Assembly: GCA_015486895.1 (NCBI GenBank)
Contig: WFQT01000337.1
Location: forward strand, 1 to 6,686
DNA from: Anaerolineae bacterium
Lineage (GTDB): Bacteria > Chloroflexota > Anaerolineae > JAADDB01
Reading direction: 5' to 3'
DNA: 6,686 nucleotides
Below the pieces are notes generated by a model. That model made no database searches and was not told the origin of the DNA. It worked only from the letters and a program-made list of their open reading frames with translations. Positions 1 to 6,413 of this stretch are shown here, piece after piece (the first letter of the stretch is position 1; every line of letters begins with the position of its first letter). The position numbers and the translations under genes are program-made.

Positions 1-1
1 G

Positions 2-1978
2 CGCAAAGACCTGGTGCGACAGGTAAAAGTGGGGGCAAACGTTCCGGTTTACGTTCTTGAGTTTCTATTGGGCCAGTACTGCGCTACTGATGATCCCGTT
101 GCGATCGAGTCTGGGTTACACTTGGTGAATACCACCCTGGCGCAACAGTTCGTGCGCCCAGATGAGGCCAACAAAGTACAGGCATTGGTCAAGGAAAGGG
201 GAAACTATAGCATCATCGACAAGGTCAAGGTGCGCCTGCTGGAGACCCAGGACAAATACTGGGCTGAACTGGTGAATTTCAACCATCAGTATGTGCACGT
301 CCCGGGGCGCTACGTCCGCGAGTACGAGCGTTTGTTGGAAGGCGGTGTCTGGGCCGAGGTAAAGTTGGAGTACGTGCCTGAAGAGCAGGCTGGAGGCGTG
401 ATTCGTCCCTTCCTCATCCGAGAACTTAAGCCCATCCAACTGGCGTCTTTCGATCTGGAGGATTACCGTCGTCGCCGGGCCGATTTCACAACAGACGAAT
501 GGATGGACCTGCTCATCCGGTCTGTGGGGCTAGAGCCCACGGGTATGGACTGGCGGCTAAAGATGCACATCCTCACCCGTTTAGCGCCCATGGCGGAGCG
601 CAACGTGAACATCGTCGAGTTGGGACCGCGTGGTACTGGCAAGTCTTTCGTCTACCGGGAGGTTACCCCTTATGCCATTCTGGTTTCCGGTGGCAAAACG
701 ACCGTGGCCAACATGTTCTACAATATGGCCACCCATCGCATCGGTCTCGTGGGATTGTGGGATACTGTGGCCTTCGATGAGGTGGCTGGGGTGCGTTTCA
801 ACGACACCACGGCGTTGCAAATCCTGAAAGATTACATGGAATCCGGCTCTTTCAGCCGCGGACGGGAGGAACTCATTGCCGAGGCAGGTATCGTGTTCTT
901 GGGGAACATCAATGTTCCCTTGGAGATGCTCATGCGCACAGGGCACCTGTTTCAACCGTTCCCGGAGGAAATGCAGGACATGGCGCTGCTGGACCGTATT
1001 CATCATTACATCCCCGGCTGGGAGGTGCCCAAACTGCAGCCAGAAATGTTCACCACACATTACGGCTTCGTCGTGGATTACTTTGCCGAGGCGATGCACG
1101 TGCTACGCAAATTCAACTACACTGATGTAATAAACCGCCATTTCTCGTTCGGCAGCCATCTGAATGCTCGCGATGTCAAAGCTGTGCGCAAGATGGTTTC
1201 TGCCTACTTGAAGCTCCTACATCCCAATGAGGATTTCACCAGGGAGGAACTGGAGCGCTACCTGCGGTTCGCCATGGAGGGCAGGCGCAGGGTCAAAGAG
1301 CAGTTGAAGCGAATGGGGGCTTTCGAGTATTTCCAGACTTCGTTTTCTTACATAGATAATGAGACCCGAGAGGAGTTCTTCGTAGGCGTACCCGAGGAAA
1401 CTGGTCAGGGATTGATCTCCGGCGATCCTCTTCCTCCGGGGACCGTTTACACGGCGGCGCTCACCGACGGTGAAAAAGTAGCCCTGCATCGTATCGAGGT
1501 CAGCAAGGTGCCGGGCACAGGAAAACTCTATGTCACTGGCACCCACGATCGCTCTATGAAAGAGTCTATTCTGACAGCTTTTCACTACCTTACAGCAAAC
1601 AAACGGGTTTTGAGCATCGAGAAGGATGTGAGTAGCTACAACTTCCACATCCAGGTCGTGGATCTTATGAGTGAAAAGGAGGGTAGCGAGGTAGGCGTCG
1701 CTGGATTCGTAGCCTTGTATTCGCTGCTCAAAGGCAAATCGGTTCAACCCAGTATGGTTGTTCTGGGCGAGATGACGATTCAGGGAAATATCCGGCCTGT
1801 ACGCTCGCTGCTTGAGCCGTTGCAGATTGCTATGGAAAATGGGGCGCGACGGGTACTGCTCCCGATGGCTAACGCCCGGCACCTGCCTGCCATTCCGCCG
1901 GACGTACTCGAGAAAGTGGATCCGATTTTCTACAATGATCCACTCACCGCCGCAGTGAAGGCGATCGGGCTAACTTAA
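2..1978 (+). CDS. brxL: BREX system AAA+/Lon-like protein BrxL (5' end outside window)
   Basis: BrxL is the AAA+ protein of BREX phage-defence systems; family work describes a ring-forming, DNA-binding ATPase needed for phage restriction. The frame is open to the left edge. The first visible residues, RKDLVRQVKVGANVPVYVLE, match the conserved BrxL N-terminus, so the GTG at 14 is internal and roughly 15-20 residues are probably missing. Numbering from that GTG gives 654 residues. An N-terminal BrxL domain covers about 1-180. The AAA+ core has Walker A GPRGTGKS at 204-211 (Lys210), Walker B VAFDE ending D255-E256, a sensor-1-like LGNIN (N298) and a candidate arginine finger LLDR (R328). A Lon-protease-like domain runs from about 476 to the end. 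Its catalytic positions look replaced: Glu559 aligns with the Lon serine and Leu600 with the Lon lysine, so peptidase activity is doubtful. The gene is GC-richer than its neighbour at 2550. brxL usually closes a BREX cluster, which would then lie to the left. Confidence 0.95.
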   Translation, partial: RKDLVRQVKVGANVPVYVLEFLLGQYCATDDPVAIESGLHLVNTTLAQQFVRPDEANKVQALVKERGNYSIIDKVKVRLLETQDKYWAELVNFNHQYVHVPGRYVREYERLLEGGVWAEVKLEYVPEEQAGGVIRPFLIRELKPIQLASFDLEDYRRRRADFTTDEWMDLLIRSVGLEPTGMDWRLKMHILTRLAPMAERNVNIVELGPRGTGKSFVYREVTPYAILVSGGKTTVANMFYNMATHRIGLVGLWDTVAFDEVAGVRFNDTTALQILKDYMESGSFSRGREELIAEAGIVFLGNINVPLEMLMRTGHLFQPFPEEMQDMALLDRIHHYIPGWEVPKLQPEMFTTHYGFVVDYFAEAMHVLRKFNYTDVINRHFSFGSHLNARDVKAVRKMVSAYLKLLHPNEDFTREELERYLRFAMEGRRRVKEQLKRMGAFEYFQTSFSYIDNETREEFFVGVPEETGQGLISGDPLPPGTVYTAALTDGEKVALHRIEVSKVPGTGKLYVTGTHDRSMKESILTAFHYLTANKRVLSIEKDVSSYNFHIQVVDLMSEKEGSEVGVAGFVALYSLLKGKSVQPSMVVLGEMTIQGNIRPVRSLLEPLQIAMENGARRVLLPMANARHLPAIPPDVLEKVDPIFYNDPLTAAVKAIGLT

Positions 1979-2190
1979 TTTTCTTGTACTGTGGACGCAA
2001 CAAGGCGAGTATGGCAAAACGAACCATCTGAAGAAGATTAAGATCTTGGCAAGGATGGGCAATGTCCTTTTCCAAAGATGGTCCACCCAAGGCGGAAGCC
2101 ACACATTACCCGGCTATGGGTAGATCAATTGGGGTGCACATTGGCAGGACTTGTCAGAAACTGTGAAAACACTTATTTTAACAGGGAAGA
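1979..2190. other. Intergenic stretch after brxL, no gene seen
   Basis: No credible coding region is visible on either strand in these 212 bases: plus-strand frames close quickly (for example an ATG at 2011 meets a stop after five codons). Short inverted repeats are present, such as ACCATCT at 2023-2029 with AGATGGT at 2076-2082, and GTGGAC at 1991-1996 with GTCCAC at 2081-2086. These share bases and are short enough to occur by chance. The stretch probably forms the 3' untranslated part of the brxL transcript, which runs on to the terminator at 2273-2313. A structured small RNA cannot be excluded, but nothing positive supports one. Confidence 0.5.
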
Positions 2191-2221
2191 AAAACCTCGC
2201 CCGGCCCCGAAACCGGCGAGG
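2190..2221 (-). terminator. Hairpin with U-tract for minus-strand transcription
   Basis: CCTCGCC at 2195-2201 pairs perfectly with GGCGAGG at 2215-2221. Two further G-C pairs (2203-2204 with 2213-2214) are possible inside, leaving an A-rich loop. On the plus strand the hairpin is preceded by five A residues (2190-2194). Read on the minus strand, a GC-rich stem is therefore followed by UUUUU, the form of a Rho-independent terminator. No U-tract follows it on the plus strand. No minus-strand gene to the right needs it, so it may stop antisense transcription or remain from a rearrangement. Confidence 0.5.
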
Positions 2222-2272
2222 CAGCAACCGGCGTGATGGCACCGCCCCGGCAAGGCCTAACTGAGCACATAC

Positions 2273-2313
2273 GCCCGCCGTGGTCAGGCCGATCCGGCGG
2301 GCTTTGCTTTTTT
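2273..2313 (+). terminator. Rho-independent terminator between brxL and the nuclease gene
   Basis: An 8-bp perfect GC-only stem, GCCCGCCG at 2273-2280 and CGGCGGGC at 2295-2302, encloses a 14-base loop. It is followed directly by TTTGCTTTTTT at 2303-2313, the classical intrinsic terminator arrangement on the plus strand. It lies 295 bases after the brxL stop and 237 bases before the next start codon. It should separate the BREX transcript from the downstream nuclease gene. Confidence 0.8.
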
Positions 2314-2319
2314 GTCGCC

Positions 2320-2380
2320 CCTGCCTGCTACGTGGCAGGATTGTGGGGCACCCCGGTTCTGTTCCTGGGGCGGTGGGTGC
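2320..2380. repeat. Small inverted repeats after the terminator
   Basis: CCTGCC at 2320-2325 pairs with GGCAGG at 2334-2339 around an 8-base loop. GCACCC at 2348-2353 pairs with GGGTGC at 2375-2380. No U-tract follows either, so neither looks like a second terminator. They may fold as part of a leader if transcription starts upstream of the tentative promoter at 2426, or may be chance structure in GC-rich DNA. Confidence 0.3.
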
Positions 2381-2425
2381 TTGGTCTATTGTCGAGTAAC
2401 ACAGATTTACTGACGGATGATGCGC

Positions 2426-2455
2426 TTGTTATCCGTGGCTGATCTGGGATAGTAT
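2426..2455 (+). promoter_or_regulatory. Tentative sigma-70-type promoter for the nuclease gene
   Basis: TTGTTA at 2426-2431 (4 of 6 matches to TTGACA) and TAGTAT at 2450-2455 (4 of 6 to TATAAT) are separated by 18 bases. Transcription would begin near 2462 and give a leader of about 88 bases. The inverted repeat ACGGAT (2413-2418) / ATCCGT (2431-2436) overlaps the -35 box and could be an operator. This was found by eye, and other weak box pairs exist in this AT-richer stretch, so confidence is low. A promoter is needed here because a terminator precedes the gene. Confidence 0.3.
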
Positions 2456-2501
2456 CTGTATTTGTGTCACATAGCACTTTCGAGGTGGATTTTGTCTGAA
2501 A

Positions 2502-2548
2502 TATGTCCGGATAGCAATAATTGGGCATAAAATAAGAGGGCGGACATA
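2502..2548 (+). promoter_or_regulatory. Inverted repeat spanning the leader up to the start codon
   Basis: TATGTCCG at 2502-2509 is an exact inverted copy of CGGACATA at 2541-2548, which ends one base before the ATG at 2550. The ribosome binding site (AGAGGG, 2535-2540) lies inside the 31-base loop, immediately next to the right arm. Folding of the mRNA could hinder ribosome access, or the arms could be two half-sites for a repressor. The symmetry is seen directly; the function is inferred. Confidence 0.4.
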
Positions 2549-2549
2549 C

Positions 2550-5500
2550 ATGGCAGAAGAAAAGAAACTCAGTAACCCATTTTCAACCGGAGGTGGTGGC
2601 GCACATTTTGAAGCCCACGTTCAGGCATCTTTTGTGATTTTGATGCTCACCGGCGGGTATGCGCCATGTCTGCCGTGTTGGCCGATTGCAGAGATAAAAC
2701 TTCAAGGCAAGATTGATGGCTTTGATACAGATGATATCATTGTAGTTGTTGAAAATCCAGAGAATAAAGAACGGAGAAAGCTGCTTGGACAGATAAAGCA
2801 TTCGATTGCATTCACTAAAAGTAACGCTTTGCTACGTGAAGTAATTCAAGCCGCATGGAACGATTTCAATAATCCCAAGGTTTTTACCAAAGAAAAGGAT
2901 GCTATCGCTCTAATTACAGGTCCACTCAGCGCCATCGATGGACACACTATCCAGTGGCTACTGAACCAAGCGAGGCATACAAACAGTGTAGATGAGTTTC
3001 TTCGAAAGGTTGAGCGGGCGAATTTCAGTCCGTCCAATGCTAACGAAAAACTTCAGGTGATTCGAGACCACCTGAAGGAAGCAAACAGCGGAAACGAAGT
3101 TTCAGAAGATGAACTAATTAGTTTCCTGAGGCATTTTTACTTGCTCGGCTACGATCTTGGAAATGAATGTGGTGTTTCCCTTTCTCTCCTGCACTCCCAT
3201 ATATCCCAGTTCCAACTGCAGGGCTCAAAGATGGTTTGGTCCAGAGCCGTTGATGTCGTACAGACATGGAATCAGGATGCCGGAACCATCACGCCTGACA
3301 GTCTACCTGAAGACTTCTTGGAAGCCTTCAAGCAAAAGGCTGTTACGGAAATGCCCAAGGAGCTTTTGGTATCTCAAGAGGTATCGAGAACAGATTGGAC
3401 ACAACGTCCAGACGCCACCTATTTGGCATTTGCGGTTCTTATTGGCGCTTGGAATGAAAAGAGCAAGAGCGACATTGAAGTGATTACCAAGTTTCTTGGT
3501 ATCGGCTACGATGTCTGGCTGCAGAAGGCGCAAGAAATATTGCACGACCCTGACAGCCCCTTGTCGCTAAAAAACAATGTTTGGAAGGTCTCAAATCGAG
3601 TTGAGCTTTGGGACTTGCTTGGGTCGCGTATCCTAGATCAGGACCTTGATACTTTTAAGTCTCTTGCTGTCGCCGTACTAAAAGAGGCTGACCCTGCTTT
3701 CGAACTTCCAGCCGAAGAGCGGTACGCCGCCAGTATCCATGGGAAAGTGTTGAGCCATTCCAGCGTTTTACGACAAGGAATTGCTGAGGGGCTGGCTATT
3801 CTGGGGAGCCAGCCCGATGCCTGTAGCCACTGTTCACAAGGAAAAGCAAAATCAATTTGCGTACTGGCGATTGGTGAACTTCTTACTGTGGCTGACTGGG
3901 TTTTGTGGGGCAGCCTTAACGATTTATTGCCCATACTGGCCGAAGCTGCTCCCGCTGAATTCCTTAGTGCGGTTGAGAAAGCGTTGCGCCAGTCACCATG
4001 TCCTTTTGATAGGCTTTTTGCCGAGGAAGGCAATGGCGTCTTTGGCAGAAACTATCTAACAGGTCTGCTCTGGGCTCTGGAAGGTTTAGCTTGGGATGAA
4101 CAATATCTTGTTAGAGTATGTGTTGTGCTTGGCGAACTTGCCAGCCATGATCCGGGTGGACAGTGGGTGAACCGCCCTGCCAATTCTTTGAGAGACATTC
4201 TGCTTCCCTGGCTGCCTCAAACTCTTGCGTCTATCGATAAGCGTAAGGTTGCGGTTCAGATACTTCTCAGAGAGTGGCCAGATATCGCCTGGAAACTGAT
4301 CATTCAGCTCCTACCTGGGCAGCACCAGGTCTCTTCCGGAACATACAAGCCAAAATGGCGGAAGACCATCTTCGATGACTGGAATAAAGGCGTAACACGG
4401 CAGGAATACTGGCAACAGGTGTCTTATTATGCTGAGCTTGCAGTTCGTGCTGCTGGGTACGATACCGTTCGGCTTTCTGAATTGATTGATCATTTTGGTA
4501 ATCTGCCAAAAGCAGCTTTTGATCAACTCATTGAAGTCCTCTCCTCGAAGGCTATTTCTGAATTCCCCGAAGATCAACGGCTTTTGCTTTGGGATCACCT
4601 TACGAAGTTTTCAAAGAAACACCGCCGGTACGCTGGCGCAAAATGGGCATTGCCTGACAAGCTAATCACTCAAATTGAAAAAGTTGGCGAAAGGCTAGCA
4701 CCAACAGATCCATTTAACCTGTACCAACACCTCTTTACCGATCGCGACTTTGATCTCTACGAGGAGAACGGCAATTGGGAAGAGCAACGAAAGAGACTTG
4801 ATTCGCGGCGGGAAGCGGCCATTACGGCAATCTTTCAGCAACATGGTGTTGAAGGAGTCATCCGATTTGCCGAGTCCGTTGATTCGCCCGGGGAGGTGGG
4901 ACATGCGCTTGGCGCCATTGTGGATAAGGGGTTGGAACAGGCTCTTTTGCCGCGTTTTCTCGATACACCTTACAACAAGCACAAAGCCTTGGTAAATGGA
5001 TTCATTTGGAAGCGGCACCACATCAAAGGCTGGGAATGGTCCGATAATATCAATAAATCAGAGTGGACTCCAGAACAATTGGGCGACTTCCTGGCTTGTC
5101 TGCCATTTGCCAAGGGGGCATGGGATCGTGCTTCTAGATGGCTTAAAGAAAACCAAGGAGAATATTGGTCTCGTACCAGCGCCACTCCCTATCAGGCTGA
5201 TGGCGACCTTGAGATTGCTGTTGAAAAGCTAATCGAATATGGAAGACCTCATGCAGCAATAAACTGTCTGGACAGAATGCGCCATGACAACCATCCTATT
5301 AGGGTTAAACAATGTGTTCGGGCATTACTCGCAGCGGTTTCTTCCGATGAGCCTATCCATGCTATGGATACATATCACATTGTTGAACTAATCAAGTTTT
5401 TACAGGCAGAACCTTCGGTTGGTCAAGACGACCTTTTCAAAGTTGAGTGGGCATATCTTCCACTGCTTGACGGCCATAGCGGAGCGACTCCTAAGCTTCT

Positions 5501-6092
5501 CGAAAGTAGACTGACTCGTGATCCGAAGTTTTTTTGTGAGGTAATCCGACTGATTTATCGCTCGAAGAAAAAGGATCAAAAATCATATGAATCTACCGAA
5601 GAATCAAAGGCTATTGCAACAAATGCTTGGCGCTTGCTGCGCGAGTGGAAAACACCTCCAGGGATTCAAGAAGATGGAGCGTTTAGCACAGAGCATTTCA
5701 ATAAATGGATTCAGTGTGTAAAAACACTTTGCGTGGAATCTGGGCACCTGGAAGTAGCGATGATTCATATTGGCGAAGTATTGATTCACGTTCCATCTGA
5801 TCCAAATGGATTATGGATACACCGAGCTGTCGCTAAAGCCTTGAATGATCGTAATGCAGACGATATGCGCAGTGGTTTCAGGACAGGGACATACAACTCA
5901 CGTGGAGCTCATTGGGTTGACCCAACTGGCAAACCAGAAAAAGAGCTGGCTGAGCAATTTCGACGCAAAGCTGAGGATGTGGAGAATGCAGGCTTTCAGC
6001 GACTTGCCGTTACGCTGAGAGATTTAGCAGAAAGCTATGAGCGCGAGGCTCAAGGAATAATTGATGAGCACAAACATCGTGATGAAGAATAA
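2550..6092 (+). CDS. Cap4-type (DUF4297) dsDNA nuclease fused to a long helical sensor-like region
   Basis: A 1180-residue putative defence protein. The start is ATG with AGAGGG nine bases upstream. Residues about 8-140 resemble the Cap4/DUF4297 nuclease domain, a PD-(D/E)xK-like endonuclease that cuts double-stranded DNA: a glycine-rich STGGGG entry, then E21 in HFEAHVQ, D61-D62 in GFDTDD, and the QxK motif Q81-I82-K83, all fitting an intact active site. Residues about 140-230 resemble the helical connector of multidomain Cap4 proteins (LRHFYLLGYD, 193-202). Residues about 285-1180 appear largely alpha-helical, with Trp/Leu-rich blocks (NRPANSLRDILLPWLPQT, 541-558) and a C-terminal NSRG motif (1116-1119) before a charged helix. 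From memory these blocks occur in the C-terminal sensor part of STAND-type antiphage proteins. No Walker A motif is visible anywhere, and only about 55 residues lie where an NTPase would sit. No signal peptide or membrane segment is evident, so it is probably cytosolic. Base composition is more AT-rich than brxL. Nuclease assignment is fairly secure; the sensor role is inferred. Confidence 0.85.
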   Translation: MAEEKKLSNPFSTGGGGAHFEAHVQASFVILMLTGGYAPCLPCWPIAEIKLQGKIDGFDTDDIIVVVENPENKERRKLLGQIKHSIAFTKSNALLREVIQAAWNDFNNPKVFTKEKDAIALITGPLSAIDGHTIQWLLNQARHTNSVDEFLRKVERANFSPSNANEKLQVIRDHLKEANSGNEVSEDELISFLRHFYLLGYDLGNECGVSLSLLHSHISQFQLQGSKMVWSRAVDVVQTWNQDAGTITPDSLPEDFLEAFKQKAVTEMPKELLVSQEVSRTDWTQRPDATYLAFAVLIGAWNEKSKSDIEVITKFLGIGYDVWLQKAQEILHDPDSPLSLKNNVWKVSNRVELWDLLGSRILDQDLDTFKSLAVAVLKEADPAFELPAEERYAASIHGKVLSHSSVLRQGIAEGLAILGSQPDACSHCSQGKAKSICVLAIGELLTVADWVLWGSLNDLLPILAEAAPAEFLSAVEKALRQSPCPFDRLFAEEGNGVFGRNYLTGLLWALEGLAWDEQYLVRVCVVLGELASHDPGGQWVNRPANSLRDILLPWLPQTLASIDKRKVAVQILLREWPDIAWKLIIQLLPGQHQVSSGTYKPKWRKTIFDDWNKGVTRQEYWQQVSYYAELAVRAAGYDTVRLSELIDHFGNLPKAAFDQLIEVLSSKAISEFPEDQRLLLWDHLTKFSKKHRRYAGAKWALPDKLITQIEKVGERLAPTDPFNLYQHLFTDRDFDLYEENGNWEEQRKRLDSRREAAITAIFQQHGVEGVIRFAESVDSPGEVGHALGAIVDKGLEQALLPRFLDTPYNKHKALVNGFIWKRHHIKGWEWSDNINKSEWTPEQLGDFLACLPFAKGAWDRASRWLKENQGEYWSRTSATPYQADGDLEIAVEKLIEYGRPHAAINCLDRMRHDNHPIRVKQCVRALLAAVSSDEPIHAMDTYHIVELIKFLQAEPSVGQDDLFKVEWAYLPLLDGHSGATPKLLESRLTRDPKFFCEVIRLIYRSKKKDQKSYESTEESKAIATNAWRLLREWKTPPGIQEDGAFSTEHFNKWIQCVKTLCVESGHLEVAMIHIGEVLIHVPSDPNGLWIHRAVAKALNDRNADDMRSGFRTGTYNSRGAHWVDPTGKPEKELAEQFRRKAEDVENAGFQRLAVTLRDLAESYEREAQGIIDEHKHRDEE

Positions 6093-6122
6093 ACCAATGC
6101 CCAATGACTGTGTCAACTCGGA

Positions 6123-6151
6123 CTGGCAATTCCGCTGCGCTCCATTGCCAG
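6123..6151. repeat. Hairpin downstream of the nuclease gene
   Basis: CTGGCAAT at 6123-6130 and ATTGCCAG at 6144-6151 form an 8-bp perfect inverted repeat with a 13-base loop, starting 31 bases after the nuclease stop codon. No U-tract follows on either strand. It could protect the 3' end of the mRNA or act as a weak terminator. A second inverted repeat, CGCTCC (6138-6143) / GGAGCG (6162-6167), overlaps it and would compete for folding. Confidence 0.4.
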
Positions 6152-6262
6152 CCGGTTATTCGGAGCGTTGATCTTCACGATGCAGCAGTTTAACATATTA
6201 GTTAAGCTAGGAGGCCACTGAAAAACCCCTGTTTCGGTCAGAAAGTCACTGAACGCACCACT

Positions 6263-6281
6263 GCATATGGACGTAATATGC
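6263..6281. repeat. Short inverted repeat overlapping the large palindrome
   Basis: GCATAT at 6263-6268 and ATATGC at 6276-6281 form a 6-bp inverted repeat with a 7-base centre. The right arm shares bases 6279-6281 with the left arm of the larger palindrome, so the two hairpins would be mutually exclusive in single-stranded DNA or RNA. Confidence 0.4.
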
Positions 6282-6312
6282 CAAAACATACTATATACAG
6301 TATGTTTTGGCA
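6279..6312. repeat. Perfect 14-6-14 palindrome
   Basis: TGCCAAAACATACT at 6279-6292 is exactly mirrored by AGTATGTTTTGGCA at 6299-6312 around the centre ATATAC. Its size and symmetry (34 bases, 6-base centre) are like a tyrosine-recombinase core site, and it lies about 100 bases from the 3' end of a recombinase gene. It is also central in the MITE-like element, where such hairpins are common. The stem is AT-rich and lacks a U-tract on either strand, so it is a poor terminator. Confidence 0.75.
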
Positions 6313-6413
6313 GCCATTTTCGACTGAAGGGCACTTTTTCAGCGCTCTCCTAGGCAGCAGGAATAAAGCGTAGGTGGGTGACAGGTTGTGTCAACAGGTG
6401 TGGCCTTTCTGCT

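Larger units (their letters stand above)
6211..6349. mobile_element. Possible MITE-like element with imperfect terminal inverted repeats
   Basis: The left end begins GAGGCCACTGAAAAA (6211-6225). The right end, read on the minus strand from 6349, begins GAGAGCGCTGAAAAA; 12 of these 15 positions agree, including a shared CTGAAAAA, and similarity continues more weakly to about 28 bases. CTAG stands immediately outside both ends (6207-6210 and 6350-6353), consistent with a 4-bp target duplication. Because CTAG is palindromic it could instead be part of the inverted repeats. The 139 bases between carry no coding region but contain a strong palindrome. This fits a non-autonomous miniature inverted-repeat element; the family supplying the transposase cannot be named with confidence. 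Confidence 0.45.

Noticed and set aside
581..1099. Long minus-strand reading frames under brxL and the nuclease gene
   Set aside because: They lie antisense to well-recognised coding sequence and their translations show no family features; they are shadow frames.
2254..2302. A possible integron attC site, because GCCTAAC at 2254-2260 fits the RYYYAAC core
   Set aside because: No matching GTTRRRY core follows at the expected distance, and the following stem is fully explained as a terminator.
2233..2442. A 69-codon plus-strand reading frame in the gap after brxL
   Set aside because: It runs straight through the intrinsic terminator at 2273-2313, has no evident ribosome binding site, and its product looks like translated GC-rich hairpin DNA.
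3819..3860. A zinc-binding site from the cysteines of the nuclease protein (C425, C428, C437)
   Set aside because: Only one CxxC pair plus a single Cys is present, with no fourth ligand in a recognisable arrangement.
6188..6207. attC-like cores GTTTAAC (6188-6194) and GTTAAGC (6201-6207)
   Set aside because: They are only six bases apart with no stem between them, unlike any attC site, and the visible integrase tail gives no reason to call an integron.
6281..6310. LexA-type SOS box within the palindrome
   Set aside because: The centre lacks the CTGT-N8-ACAG spacing; only the outer TACT/AGTA resemblance is present.
6113..6334. A 73-codon minus-strand reading frame between the nuclease and integrase
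   Set aside because: It spans the 34-base palindrome, much of the MITE-like element and another hairpin, so it is better explained as repeat DNA; the peptide resembles no family I recognise.
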